From contig NZ_CP195121.1 of the NCBI RefSeq assembly GCF_052057775.1, forward strand, positions 1,798,001-1,862,000: a DNA stretch of 64,000 nucleotides, read 5' to 3'. The notes beneath the pieces are model-generated. The model was not told where the DNA came from, made no database searches, and saw only the letters and a program-made list of their open reading frames with translations. Both the position numbers and the translations under genes were made by a program. The stretch comes from Methanococcoides sp052057775. GTDB taxonomy: Archaea > Halobacteriota > Methanosarcinia > Methanosarcinales > Methanosarcinaceae. Positions 44,511 through 54,307 of the stretch are shown in pieces (position 1 is the first letter of the stretch; every line of letters begins with the position of its first letter).

Positions 44511-47312
44511 ATGAAGATCACAATAGATGTCCATGGAATGACCTGCATGCATTGCCATGAGAGGGTTACAAAGGCAATTTCCTCACTTGATGGTGTGGAA
44601 AATGTGGAAGTAAGCCTTGAAGAGAACAGTGCCACTGTCGTCTTTGATCCTGAAAAAGTAACTCCTGATAAGATAAGACAGGCTGTTGAAGATGCCGGTT
44701 ATGAAACAGGTGCTGAAAATACTCCTGAGTATTCAGAAGAAATCCCAATGGGAAAAACGGAAGAAAGTAAAACTGAAGCTGCATCAGAAAAATCCACAGC
44801 AAAAGTAGCTTCTACAGAAAAAGCTGTAGAAGAAATCTCAGCTGAACCAGCAGATTCAACTCTGAAAGTTACCGGTATGACCTGTGCAGCCTGTGCATTA
44901 CGAATAGAGGATGCTTTGAAGAAACAGCCCGGTGTCCTTTCGGCAACTGTCAATCTCCCTCTTGAAAAGGCATCTGTGACCTATGATCCGAAACTGATCG
45001 ACACCGGAAAGCTTGAAGAAACCATCGTGAACACCGGTTATGGTGTATTGAAGGATGAAGTGAACTTTGATGTCGGTGGCATGTCCTGTGCTGCATGTGC
45101 ATCTAACATTGAGCGTGCTCTGAAGAAACTTGATGGCGTGAGCAATGCAAGTGTGAACTTCCCCATGTCCAGTGCGCATGCTGAGTATGATTCATCAAAG
45201 GTCTCAGTAGCTGATATGCTGAAAGCGATAGATAATATCGGCTACACCGCATCCGTGAAAAAGGAAGGTACTCCTGCGGATCGTGAACAGGCTGCAAGGG
45301 ATCTGGAGATCACATGGCAGAGGAACAACCTTCTGATCGCGTTCTTTCTAACAATACCTATTGCACTTGGTGGAATGAGTGGGGGCTTCCCACAGTACCT
45401 CTACTTTGTACCACCAATACTTGCTGACAGACTTGTCCTTTTCGTTCTTACTACCGTTGTCATGGCCTTCCCGGGTAGGCAGTACTTTGTTGGTGCCTAC
45501 AAAGGTCTACGCCACGGTTCTGCTGACATGAACCTGCTGATAGCAACCGGTACGGGTGCTGCTTACACGATCAGTGTAGTGACCAGCTTCATTGACCTCG
45601 GACCGGGCTACCAGCACACTTTCTTCGATTCGGCTGCAATGCTTATCACGTTCATAACCTTTGGACGCTACCTTGAAGCAAGGGCAAGAGGCAGGACCTC
45701 CGAGGCTATCAGGAAGCTTATTGGCCTTCAGGCAAGGACGGCCCGGATCATAAAGAACGGCGAGGAGACCGAAGTAGCTGTGGAAGACGTTCTTACAGGA
45801 GACATTGTTGTTGTCAGGCCGGGAGAGAAACTGCCTGTTGACGGTGTAGTTACCGAAGGTTCGTCCTCCATAGACGAGTCCATGATCACCGGGGAAAGCA
45901 TACCTGTTGAGAAGAATGTGGGTGACCAGGTGATCGGTGCTACTGTGAACGGAACAGGATCTTTCAGGTTCAAGGCTACAAAAGTAGGTGCCGATACTGC
46001 ACTTTCCCAGATCATCAAGCTGGTTGAAGATGCACAGACATCCAAAGCTCCTATCCAGAGGATAGCTGATTTTGTTGCCGGTCGCTTCATTGTTGCAGTG
46101 ATCATAATTGCAGTGCTTTCATTCCTATTCTGGTTCCTTATAGGATACAACATGTTCGATGTTGCACAATATTCTGTGATCACAAGTCCGTTCCTGTTCT
46201 CACTCCTGATCGGTATCACTGTCCTGGTCATATCCTGTCCTTGTGCTGTTGGGCTTGCAACTCCGGTAGCCATAATGGTTGGTACCGGAAAAGGAGCTGA
46301 GAATGGGATCCTGATCAAGGGAGGGGAAGCACTTGAGGTCAGCCGTAAGATCAATACTATCGTATTCGACAAGACAGGTACTCTCACTGAAGGAAAACCT
46401 GTGCTGACAGATGTTATTACTTATGGAGAACGCAGTGAGGACGAGATCCTCTCCCTTGCATCTACCGCTGAGAAGGGATCTGAACATCCTCTTGGTGAGG
46501 CTATTGTGAACAGTGCTGTAGATAGGGATGTGCCGATCCTGGATGTATCTTCTTTCGAGTCGATACCCGGACACGGTGTTAAGGCGACCATCAAAGAGCA
46601 GGAAGTCCTGCTTGGTACCCGTAAGCTCATGGGTGACAATAATATAGATATATCTTCCCTTATCGGCAGGCTTGAGGAACTTGAACAACAGGGAAAGACC
46701 GCCATGCTGGTCTCGGTCGATGGCAATGCTATTGGCATCGTAGCTGTTGCAGACACTCTCAAGGAGAATTCCATAGAGGCTGTTTCAAAGCTTAAGGATC
46801 TCGGACTTGAGGTTGTGATGATCACTGGTGACAACAGCAGGACAGCTTCAGCAATTGCAGCACAGGCAGGGATCAGACGTGTCCTTTCAGAAGTACTGCC
46901 TGAAGACAAGGCAGCTGAGATAAAGAAGCTTCAGGGAGAGGGACGTATTGTTGCAATGGTAGGTGATGGTATCAATGACGCCCCGGCACTTACCCAAGCA
47001 GAGGTCGGCATTGCTATGGGAGCCGGAACTGATGTTGCCATGGAGTCTGCACAGATAGTCCTAATCAGGAACGACCTCCTTGATGTAGTAGCTTCCCTAC
47101 GCCTGAGCCGCCTGACCATGAGGAAGATCAAGCAGAACCTGTTCTGGGCCTTCGGATACAACAGTCTTGGTATTCCGATAGCTGCAGGTGTACTCTATCC
47201 GGTGTTCCATCAGGTACTTGTAACTCCTGCAATGGCAGCAGCTTTCATGGCAATGAGCTCAGTATCTGTTGTAACGAACTCACTGCTGATGAAGAGAAGC
47301 AGGATCAAATGA
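44511..47312 (+). CDS. copA: Cu+-exporting P1B-type ATPase with three HMA domains
   Basis: 933 residues. Three N-terminal metal-binding domains carry GMTCMHC (about 9), GMTCAAC (about 123) and GMSCAAC (about 190); an acidic/serine-rich linker joins the first two. The membrane core has CPC in ISCPCAVGLATP (about 573-577), phosphorylation motif DKTGT (about 620), SEHPLGEA and GDGINDAPAL (about 817). The last helix has MAMSSVSVVTNS. It exports Cu(I) from the cytoplasm. ATG 44511 starts directly at the first HMA; 21 upstream codons are in frame but unlike the family. Confidence 0.96.
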   Translation: MKITIDVHGMTCMHCHERVTKAISSLDGVENVEVSLEENSATVVFDPEKVTPDKIRQAVEDAGYETGAENTPEYSEEIPMGKTEESKTEAASEKSTAKVASTEKAVEEISAEPADSTLKVTGMTCAACALRIEDALKKQPGVLSATVNLPLEKASVTYDPKLIDTGKLEETIVNTGYGVLKDEVNFDVGGMSCAACASNIERALKKLDGVSNASVNFPMSSAHAEYDSSKVSVADMLKAIDNIGYTASVKKEGTPADREQAARDLEITWQRNNLLIAFFLTIPIALGGMSGGFPQYLYFVPPILADRLVLFVLTTVVMAFPGRQYFVGAYKGLRHGSADMNLLIATGTGAAYTISVVTSFIDLGPGYQHTFFDSAAMLITFITFGRYLEARARGRTSEAIRKLIGLQARTARIIKNGEETEVAVEDVLTGDIVVVRPGEKLPVDGVVTEGSSSIDESMITGESIPVEKNVGDQVIGATVNGTGSFRFKATKVGADTALSQIIKLVEDAQTSKAPIQRIADFVAGRFIVAVIIIAVLSFLFWFLIGYNMFDVAQYSVITSPFLFSLLIGITVLVISCPCAVGLATPVAIMVGTGKGAENGILIKGGEALEVSRKINTIVFDKTGTLTEGKPVLTDVITYGERSEDEILSLASTAEKGSEHPLGEAIVNSAVDRDVPILDVSSFESIPGHGVKATIKEQEVLLGTRKLMGDNNIDISSLIGRLEELEQQGKTAMLVSVDGNAIGIVAVADTLKENSIEAVSKLKDLGLEVVMITGDNSRTASAIAAQAGIRRVLSEVLPEDKAAEIKKLQGEGRIVAMVGDGINDAPALTQAEVGIAMGAGTDVAMESAQIVLIRNDLLDVVASLRLSRLTMRKIKQNLFWAFGYNSLGIPIAAGVLYPVFHQVLVTPAMAAAFMAMSSVSVVTNSLLMKRSRIK

Positions 47313-47382
47313 TACACACAGGTCAGTCAGTTATCTGACCAATAAAAGACTAATGGATCATTCTTTCGGAAATTGGCTTAAC

Positions 47383-47414
47383 TGGCATGTTCTAAGCATG
47401 CCACTCCTTTTTTC
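47383..47414 (+). terminator. Terminator after copA
   Basis: TGGCATG-ttctaag-CATGCCA followed by a T run. A second hairpin, GGTCAG-tcagttat-CTGACC (47321-47340), lies just after the copA stop. Confidence 0.7.
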
Positions 47415-47566
47415 TTTAATTTAATAACTACGAATCAATTTGAAGTTTAGACAATTCTTTAATAAGTTCAGATATTATTGTAACATGTCGAAAGACGGTG
47501 AGAATTACGAAGATTCACATTCAAAATTGAAAACATCAATGTCACAAACGCAAAAGAGAGATCCAT

Positions 47567-48895
47567 ATGAAGAAATACTTCACATTTGTCACATTCGGCA
47601 TGTTATTGCTCAGTATGACAGCAGCAGGTGTTGCTGTTGCCATTTCTGAACCTGTGGCCGAGGAGCCTGTACTGATAGCTGAAAAGATCGCTGCTGACGG
47701 ATATTACCAGGACATGATATATCCTGAAGCTGCAAGAGAGAGCGTGCCACTTTATGTTGATCCTGGATATTCCTACCTTACAATAAAGCCCGGTGAGTCA
47801 GATGAAATGACTGTCACCCTCTATAACTATGGTGAAGATACAATAACTGTTGAGCCACGTATTGTACCAAAGTTCTTAAGCGACAACAAACTTGACGAGG
47901 ACTGGGTCAGCATCTCACCAGCAAAGGCTGAAATCAAAACTGAGGATACACAGGAATTCACCATCAAAGTGTCAGTTCCTGAGGATGCCGAGCTTGGCCA
48001 TTACAATGCAAATATCTTCTTCAGCGGTCTTGAAGGAGACATTGCTGCCATGTATCCGGGTTACAACGGAGCGCTCGATCTTTCAGTGAACGTATGGCTG
48101 CCACCAAATGTCCAGGTGTTCAATTCATATATCAGTGACCGCGTGGAAGCTGGTTCTGAATATGAATATGTCATCAGGCTGAAGAACGTTGCAGATAAGC
48201 CTATATACATTGATCCTGAGTTTGAAAAGGTCGAGGATGAATTGTACTATGGTTCACAGGTCTCCCTTGATGAAAAAGATGTGATCATCACATCACCTTC
48301 TGTTATAGAAGCAGGAGAGAAGGCTATTGTGAAAGTGAAGGTGAAGATCCCTGGTAATGCGGAAGGATCTGTCAATGGAAGGATCAACCTGAACATTAAG
48401 GACAGGACGATCAGTGAATGGGGCCAGAAGGTCAGCATGAACTTCGATGCCTGGCAGCAGCCTGATGAGCCATACAGAACGACCTTCACTGCAGCAACTG
48501 ACGATCCTGTAACCATCAAAATATTCTCAACGAAATACAACTATGGTAGCAGCAGCATCTCTTCCACAACACCTTCATTCGAGGTTGTGTTAACAAATGC
48601 TGAAGGTGAGGTAAGACCGGTTCTGATAAGCACAAGTTACACTGGCTCTGTAAGTTTGGGACAGCAGTCCCCTGTAATTTACAGGATGGCAATGGATGAG
48701 GCTGCTGGAAGCTATATGGAGGCTGAGGTCCCCGTAACTGAAAACATTGAGCAGCTTAATGTCTATAAGGAAGGTTCTACCGGATACACGGAAACATATC
48801 GTTTTGATGGTGATGCCGGTGAGTGGACACTTGAAATTATGCCACATGACACCGAGAACTTTGAATACTCGATAAATATTGGTCCTTCAGAGTAA
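47567..48895 (+). CDS. Secreted protein with Ig-like beta-sandwich domains
   Basis: 442 residues. N-terminal signal peptide (KKYFTFVTFGMLLLSMTAAG, then AVAIS). The mature part contains repeated beta-rich segments resembling the alpha-galactosidase-NEW3/COG1470 type, with LTIKPGESDEMTVTLYNYGE, TQEFTIKVSVPEDAELGHY and GEKAIVKVKVKIPGNAEG. These are surface or extracellular modules in archaea. No C-terminal anchor or catalytic motif is seen. A role in the cell envelope is inferred. A strong terminator follows. Confidence 0.75.
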   Translation: MKKYFTFVTFGMLLLSMTAAGVAVAISEPVAEEPVLIAEKIAADGYYQDMIYPEAARESVPLYVDPGYSYLTIKPGESDEMTVTLYNYGEDTITVEPRIVPKFLSDNKLDEDWVSISPAKAEIKTEDTQEFTIKVSVPEDAELGHYNANIFFSGLEGDIAAMYPGYNGALDLSVNVWLPPNVQVFNSYISDRVEAGSEYEYVIRLKNVADKPIYIDPEFEKVEDELYYGSQVSLDEKDVIITSPSVIEAGEKAIVKVKVKIPGNAEGSVNGRINLNIKDRTISEWGQKVSMNFDAWQQPDEPYRTTFTAATDDPVTIKIFSTKYNYGSSSISSTTPSFEVVLTNAEGEVRPVLISTSYTGSVSLGQQSPVIYRMAMDEAAGSYMEAEVPVTENIEQLNVYKEGSTGYTETYRFDGDAGEWTLEIMPHDTENFEYSINIGPSE

Positions 48896-48911
48896 GTACT
48901 TTGATACTAAA

Positions 48912-48954
48912 CTGGGTTGTGCCACATGTTAACATGGCACCCAGTACCTTTTTT
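48912..48954 (+). terminator. Terminator of the secreted-protein gene
   Basis: CTGGG...CCCAG enclosing TGCCA/TGGCA and ATG-ttaa-CAT, followed by a TTTTTT run. Confidence 0.75.
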
Positions 48955-49081
48955 AACATCCTGTCTATTAAAATACGAAAAAGGATTGCAATATCAAGTA
49001 AACTTGCCCGGATATTGTTTCTTTCAAAATTCTATTTTATTTTGTAAGTATCTTCCTTATTAACCAATAAAAGTTGATATC

Positions 49082-49636
49082 ATGCAGGAAAAAATAAAGG
49101 AAATCTCGTCACGCATCCATGAGCTGCGTGAGCTGTCAGAAATCAATGAAGAAGAAATAGCAAAATACCTTAACATACCTGTTGAGATCTACCATCAGTA
49201 CGATACGGGTGAAGCTGACATTCCTGCCAGCATCCTTTTTGAGATCGCACAGTTCCTTAAAGTGGACATGACCCTGCTCCTGACAGGTGAAGAACCCCGC
49301 ATGCATATCTTTACTGTCACCAGAAAGAACAAGGGACCTACTGTCGAAAGAAGAAAAGCTTACAAGTACCAGAACCTCGGGCCAAATTTCATTCACAAAA
49401 AGGCAGAGACCTTTATTGTCGAGGTAGAACCCGGATCTACTGATCCTGAGCACTCAATGAGCTCACATCCCGGGCAGGAATTCGACTTTGTTCTTGAGGG
49501 TACACTTAAGATAAAGATACATGATAATGAGATCGTCCTTGAAGAAGGAGATTCCATCTACTTTGATTCCAGCTATGATCATGCAATGGAAGCTATTGGA
49601 GACAAACCTGCAAAGTTCCTTGCCATGATCGTTTGA
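49082..49636 (+). CDS. XRE-family regulator with C-terminal cupin domain
   Basis: 184 residues. An N-terminal Cro/C1-type helix-turn-helix (IHELRELSEINEEEIAKYLN...YHQYDTGEADIPASILFEIA) is followed by a cupin_2 beta-barrel (SSHPGQEFDFVLEGTLKIKI then EEGDSIYFDSSYDHAM). Such proteins are one-component regulators binding a small ligand in the cupin. It lies 61 nt upstream of the acyl-CoA synthetase gene and probably controls the run to 54267. The ligand could be an organic acid or its CoA ester (inference). Confidence 0.88.
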   Translation: MQEKIKEISSRIHELRELSEINEEEIAKYLNIPVEIYHQYDTGEADIPASILFEIAQFLKVDMTLLLTGEEPRMHIFTVTRKNKGPTVERRKAYKYQNLGPNFIHKKAETFIVEVEPGSTDPEHSMSSHPGQEFDFVLEGTLKIKIHDNEIVLEEGDSIYFDSSYDHAMEAIGDKPAKFLAMIV

Positions 49637-49697
49637 AAACGATATTCGAACCCAGATTTGAGATTTGATCTATAAGACAATGGAAAACGGTGTAAAT

Positions 49698-51371
49698 ATG
49701 TCATCTTTTTTAGAAGAATATGTTTCACGTACTGAATTCGGATCGTATGAAGATTTCAAGGAGAACTTCAGGATAAAAATCCCTGAGAACTTCAACTTCG
49801 CATACGATATCGTAGACAGGTACGCAAAGGAACAACCTGAGAAAAGAGCTCTTGTATGGTGTAACGATGATGGTGAGGAACTGATCTACAATTTTGCAGA
49901 CCTTAAAAAATACAGTGATAAAGCTGCAAACGTATTCAGGAAATATGGTATCAAGAGAGGCGATGTCGTAATGCTGACCCTCAAAGGCAGGTACGAGTTC
50001 TGGATATGTATCCTTGCACTCCACAAGATCGGAGCTGTCACACTCCCTGCTACCCACATGCTTACCACCAAGGACATAACATACCGTATCGAGCTTGCAA
50101 ACATCAAAATGGTAGTCAGCGCTGATGATGAAGGCCTTATGAGATATATTGATGAAGCTCATGTAGGCTATGAGGATATCCTGCTCCACAAGGCAGTTCT
50201 GAATGTTCAGAAAGATGGATGGATCAATTTCACAGAAGAACTTGAAGCAGCATCCGAGGACTTCAGCAGGCCTGAGGGTGATGAAGCAACAAAGAACGAT
50301 GACATTTCCCTTTTATACTTCTCATCCGGAACTACCGGCCTGCCAAAGATGGTACAGCATGATTTCAGCTACCCGCTTGGTCACATAATCACTGCAAACT
50401 ACTGGCAGAATGTCATGGATGACGGACTGCACCTTACAGTCGCTGATTCCGGGTGGGCAAAATGCGTATGGGGTAAACTCTACGGGCAGTGGATCTGCGG
50501 AACAGCGGTCTTTGTCTATGACTATGAGCGTTTCGATGCAAAGAACATGCTTGAGAAAGCAAGCAGTTATGGTGTGACAACCTTCTGTGCACCGCCTACC
50601 ATTTACAGGTTCCTTATCAAGGAAGACCTTTCCCAGTATGATTTCAGCAGCCTTGAATACTGTGTGGTAGCTGGCGAACCACTGAACCCTGAGGTATATG
50701 AAAGGTTCCTTGAGTTCACCGGACTCAAGCTTATGGAAGGTTTCGGACAGACCGAGAGCATTGTGACAATCGCAACCTATCCGTGGATGGAACCAAAACC
50801 CGGATCCATGGGAAGACCATCACCAGAATATGATATCCAGCTTATCAATCTTGACGGAAAGCTCTGTGATTCAGGAGAGGAAGGTGAGATCGTCATCAGT
50901 ACTTCCGGAGGAAAGCCTGTGGGTCTTTTCGCTGGCTACCGGGCAGATGAGAAGAAGACCGCTGAGACCTGGCATGACGGTTACTATCACACAGGTGACA
51001 TGGCATGGATGGATGAGGACGGCTATTTCTGGTTCATCGGAAGGTCTGATGATATCATCAAGAGCTCCGGCTACAAGATAGGTCCTTTCGAGGTAGAGAG
51101 TGCACTCATTGAGCACCCATCTGTGCTTGAATGTGCTATTACCGGTGTACCAGATCCTGTCCGCGGACAGATCGTCAAGGCAACCATCGTACTTGCCAAA
51201 GGTTATGAAGCAAGCGATGAGCTTAAGAAGGAACTTCAGGAACATGTCAAGAAGGCCACTGCACCTTACAAATACCCAAGGGCTGTGGAGTTCGTGGATG
51301 AGCTTCCTAAGACCATCAGCGGCAAGATAAGGCGTGTCGAGATCCGTGATCACGACAAGGCAGCGAACTGA
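49698..51371 (+). CDS. AMP-forming acyl-CoA synthetase, medium-chain/aryl type
   Basis: About 557 residues, ANL superfamily. P-loop-like YFSSGTTGLPKM, GFGQTES (A5-type) and YHTGDMAWMDEDGYFWFIG with RSDDIIKSSGYKIGPFEVE, and the catalytic C-terminal lysine in PKTISGKIRR. It activates a carboxylic acid to its CoA thioester with ATP. Placed upstream of a 2-oxoacid:ferredoxin oxidoreductase, the acyl-CoA could be reductively carboxylated to a 2-oxoacid for amino-acid synthesis. ATG 49698 has GGTG at good spacing; earlier ATGs lack one. Confidence 0.9.
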   Translation: MSSFLEEYVSRTEFGSYEDFKENFRIKIPENFNFAYDIVDRYAKEQPEKRALVWCNDDGEELIYNFADLKKYSDKAANVFRKYGIKRGDVVMLTLKGRYEFWICILALHKIGAVTLPATHMLTTKDITYRIELANIKMVVSADDEGLMRYIDEAHVGYEDILLHKAVLNVQKDGWINFTEELEAASEDFSRPEGDEATKNDDISLLYFSSGTTGLPKMVQHDFSYPLGHIITANYWQNVMDDGLHLTVADSGWAKCVWGKLYGQWICGTAVFVYDYERFDAKNMLEKASSYGVTTFCAPPTIYRFLIKEDLSQYDFSSLEYCVVAGEPLNPEVYERFLEFTGLKLMEGFGQTESIVTIATYPWMEPKPGSMGRPSPEYDIQLINLDGKLCDSGEEGEIVISTSGGKPVGLFAGYRADEKKTAETWHDGYYHTGDMAWMDEDGYFWFIGRSDDIIKSSGYKIGPFEVESALIEHPSVLECAITGVPDPVRGQIVKATIVLAKGYEASDELKKELQEHVKKATAPYKYPRAVEFVDELPKTISGKIRRVEIRDHDKAAN

Positions 51372-51391
51372 TATATCTTATTTGCTTCATG

Positions 51392-51415
51392 TCAGGAAGC
51401 CTTAAGGTTTCCTGA
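51392..51415 (+). terminator. Hairpin after the acyl-CoA synthetase gene
   Basis: TCAGGAA-g-CC-ttaa-GG-t-TTCCTGA. Followed by an A/T-rich stretch, not a clean T run. Confidence 0.5.
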
Positions 51416-51476
51416 TAATGCTATTTAAAAAATATCGGAAACACTTTGGTAGAAAAGGTTACTGATAAACTATTCC

Positions 51477-51494
51477 GGACCATTCGGTCCTTTT
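51477..51494 (+). terminator. GGACC-attc-GGTCC hairpin with T run in the ferredoxin leader
   Basis: Ends 14 nt before the ferredoxin ATG, overlapping the place where the leader and ribosome site lie. It may be the end of upstream transcription or an attenuator within the operon. Confidence 0.5.
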
Positions 51495-51508
51495 ATTGAG
51501 TTGATAAT

Positions 51509-51751
51509 ATGTCTGAGAACAATGAAAAGATGCAACCATATCCGGAACTCAACATTATTGAGTGCAAAGGATGTGAAAGATGCGTAGCTGCATGTCCAAA
51601 GGATGTCCTCTTTATGAGCGAACAGATCAACGAGCGCGGCTATCATTATGTTGAATACACGGGAGAAGGATGCATAGGCTGTGGAAACTGCTACTACACA
51701 TGTCCTGAGCCACTTGCAATTGCAGTTCATATCCCGATCAAGGAAGAATAA
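51509..51751 (+). CDS. 2x[4Fe-4S] ferredoxin subunit of a 2-oxoacid:ferredoxin oxidoreductase
   Basis: 80 residues with two full cluster motifs, CKGCERCVAACP and CIGCGNCYYTCP. It carries electrons between the thiamine enzyme and cellular ferredoxin. It lies 24 nt upstream of the alpha subunit, as in VOR/KOR/IOR-type complexes (delta subunit). The ribosome site is GAGTTGAT. Confidence 0.93.
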   Translation: MSENNEKMQPYPELNIIECKGCERCVAACPKDVLFMSEQINERGYHYVEYTGEGCIGCGNCYYTCPEPLAIAVHIPIKEE

Positions 51752-51775
51752 GCCAAAAAAATGAGGTGATATTTT

Positions 51776-52837
51776 ATGGCTACACAATTGATTAAAGGCA
51801 ACTCCGCAGTTGTCATTGGTGCTTTATACGCAGGCTGTGACTGTTATTTCGGTTATCCGATCACACCTGCAAGTGAGATACTCCACGAAGCTTCACATAC
51901 ATTTCCGAAACTTGGAAGGAAGTTCGTACAGGCAGAGTCCGAAGAGGCTGCAATTAACATGGTATACGGTGCAGCATCCGCTGGTCACAGGGTCATGACC
52001 GCGTCATCAGGCCCCGGTATGAGCCTTAAACAGGAAGGTGTTTCCTACCTTGCAGGAGCTGAACTCCCATGTGTCATCGTGGACATCATGAGAGCAGGTC
52101 CCGGTCTTGGTAACATCGGTCCTGAACAGGGTGATTACATACAGGTCGTAAAAGGTGGCGGACACGGAAACTACCGCAACATCGTGGTTGCACCGAACTC
52201 AGTTCAGGAAATGTGTGATTTCACAATAAAGGCATTCGAGCTCTCTACAAAGTACCGCAACCCTGTTGTTGTACTGGCAGACGGTGTTCTCGGCCAGATG
52301 ATCGAGCCGCTCCAGTTCCCTGAAGAAGCTGTGGAGCCAGTCATTGATGAGTCATGGGCTGTCTGCGGAACAAAGGAAACACGCCAGAACCTTGTAACAT
52401 CCATCTTCCTGGACTTCGACCAGCTCGAGGACTTCAACTATGAGCTTCAGGAGAAATATGAGACTGTCAAGAAGAACGAGGTCGAGTACGAGGAATACAT
52501 GATGGAAGATGCTTCCATTGTACTGGTGGCCTACGGTATCAGCAGCAGGATATGCCGCTCAGCTGTGGAGGTCGCAAGAAGGGAAGGTATCAAGGTAGGT
52601 CTTTTCCGTCCGATAACATTGTTCCCGTTCCCGGAGAATGAGCTCAAGGCCCTTGCGGATGCAGGACATAAGACCTTCGTTTCCGTAGAAATGAGCAACG
52701 GTCAGCTAAGGGATGATGTACGCCTTGCTACAGGCTGCAAATGTCCTGTGGAACTCGTCAACCGTATGGGTGGAAACCTGATCACACTGGACCAGGTCAT
52801 GGAGAAGATAAGAGAGATCGCTGCAAGGGAGGAATAA
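51776..52837 (+). CDS. 2-oxoacid:ferredoxin oxidoreductase, alpha subunit (VorB/KorA-like)
   Basis: 353 residues. KGNSAVVIGALYAGCDCYFG with YPITPASEILHEA is the pyrimidine-binding domain start; ASSGPGMSLKQEGVSYLAG follows, and a transketolase C-terminal-like domain ends it. The pattern fits the branched-chain (VOR) or 2-oxoglutarate (KOR) type rather than pyruvate synthase. It is 2 nt from the next gene, so co-translated. Substrate choice is not fixed by the sequence alone. Confidence 0.92.
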   Translation: MATQLIKGNSAVVIGALYAGCDCYFGYPITPASEILHEASHTFPKLGRKFVQAESEEAAINMVYGAASAGHRVMTASSGPGMSLKQEGVSYLAGAELPCVIVDIMRAGPGLGNIGPEQGDYIQVVKGGGHGNYRNIVVAPNSVQEMCDFTIKAFELSTKYRNPVVVLADGVLGQMIEPLQFPEEAVEPVIDESWAVCGTKETRQNLVTSIFLDFDQLEDFNYELQEKYETVKKNEVEYEEYMMEDASIVLVAYGISSRICRSAVEVARREGIKVGLFRPITLFPFPENELKALADAGHKTFVSVEMSNGQLRDDVRLATGCKCPVELVNRMGGNLITLDQVMEKIREIAAREE

Positions 52838-52839
52838 TC

Positions 52840-54267
52840 ATGGCAGAAAAGATCATTGGAAGACCATCCGGCATTTATCCGGAATTCCCACGCAAAGGCG
52901 GAGCTGCACCAACTGCAACCCATTACTGTCCGGGATGTGGACACGGTATTTTGCACAAGCTCATCGGAGAGGCGATGGAAGAGCTTGAGATCCAGGATAG
53001 AAGCGTTATGATCAGTCCTGTAGGCTGTGCAGTTTTCGCTTACTACTACTTCGATTGTGGTAACCTTCAGGTCGCACATGGACGGGCACCTGCAGTAGGT
53101 ACAGGTATGTCAAGAGCACAGGACAATGCAGTCGTTATCTCCTACCAGGGTGACGGTGACCTTGCATCCATCGGTCTTAATGAGACCATGCAGGCTGCCA
53201 ACCGTGGAGAGAAGATGGCAGTGTTCTTCGTGAACAACACCGTCTATGGTATGACAGGTGGCCAGATGGCACCAACCACGCTCATCGGCGAGAAGACCGT
53301 CACATGTCCTGACGGAAGGGACCCACGCTTTGCAGGATACCCGATGCACATGTGTGAGTTGCTTGACAACCTCAAGGCACCTGTCTTCATCGAGCGTGTC
53401 TCAATATCAGACATCGCACATATCAGGAAGGCAAAGAAAGCAGTCAGGAGAGCTCTTGAAGTTCAGAAAGAAGGTAAAGGATACGCATTCGTTGAAGTAC
53501 TTTCCACGTGTCCGACGAACCTCAGGCAGAACTCCGAGCAGAGCACAGAGTTCGTGAACGAGATGATGGAGAAGGAATTCCCTCTGAAGAACTTCAGGGA
53601 CAACTTCGATGAGACCGAACCACTTCTGCGCTCAGATAGTGATTTCTCCAAGCAGGCTATCGATGACCTCTACAGCCTTGAAAGCAGTGCATCACCTGAT
53701 GCTGTACCGGACCCTGAGTTTGGTCAGGCACTCGTTAAGATCGCCGGTTTCGGTGGTCAGGGTGTATTGAGCATGGGACTTACACTTGCACGTGCAGGAT
53801 GCCGTGATCAGCGCTATGCTTCCTGGTACCCTTCATACGGACCGGAACAGCGTGGTGGAACATCCAACTGTTCAGTTGTTATCTCAGGAGAATCCATCGG
53901 TTCACCTGTGGTCTATGAGTCAAATGTACTTGTAGCACTCAACCAGCCATCCCTCGAGAAGTTCGCAGCTGATGTAAAGAAGGGAGGACTCATCCTTTAC
54001 GATGATACTATCGGTGAGTTCGAGGCTCCTGAAGGAGTAAGGGCTATCGCAGTACCTGCAATGCAGATCGCAAAGGATGCAGGTTCCGTGAAAGCAGCAA
54101 ACACAGTAATGCTCGGAGTGCTCATGGCACAGGGTGACACACGTCTTCCGGAAAAGGTGTTCAGGGAAGCGATCGAGGATACTTTTGCAAGCAAACCAAA
54201 GCTTATCCCGATGAACCTTGATGTCCTTGAGGCCGGTGCTAAATGGTCAAGAGAAAATTTTAAATAA
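52840..54267 (+). CDS. 2-oxoacid:ferredoxin oxidoreductase, fused beta and gamma subunits
   Basis: 475 residues. The beta part (1-280) binds thiamine pyrophosphate: HYCPGCGHGILHKL, then VGCAVFAYYYFDC and GDGDLASIGLNETMQA. The gamma part (about 300-475) starts VKIAGFGGQGVLSMGLTLA and includes WYPSYGPEQRGGTSNCSVVI. The two are separate proteins in many archaea; here an acidic linker joins them. GGGAGG precedes ATG 52840; an open frame extends 33 codons upstream inside the alpha gene but is not coding. Confidence 0.93.
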   Translation: MAEKIIGRPSGIYPEFPRKGGAAPTATHYCPGCGHGILHKLIGEAMEELEIQDRSVMISPVGCAVFAYYYFDCGNLQVAHGRAPAVGTGMSRAQDNAVVISYQGDGDLASIGLNETMQAANRGEKMAVFFVNNTVYGMTGGQMAPTTLIGEKTVTCPDGRDPRFAGYPMHMCELLDNLKAPVFIERVSISDIAHIRKAKKAVRRALEVQKEGKGYAFVEVLSTCPTNLRQNSEQSTEFVNEMMEKEFPLKNFRDNFDETEPLLRSDSDFSKQAIDDLYSLESSASPDAVPDPEFGQALVKIAGFGGQGVLSMGLTLARAGCRDQRYASWYPSYGPEQRGGTSNCSVVISGESIGSPVVYESNVLVALNQPSLEKFAADVKKGGLILYDDTIGEFEAPEGVRAIAVPAMQIAKDAGSVKAANTVMLGVLMAQGDTRLPEKVFREAIEDTFASKPKLIPMNLDVLEAGAKWSRENFK

Positions 54268-54268
54268 G

Positions 54269-54297
54269 TTGCCGGATTATTTCCGGCAAATTATATT
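54269..54297 (+). terminator. Terminator of the oxidoreductase operon
   Basis: TTGCCGGA-ttatt-TCCGGCAA, a perfect 8-bp stem right after the stop codon, followed by an A/T stretch. Confidence 0.65.
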
Positions 54298-54307
54298 TTC
54301 GAAGACC

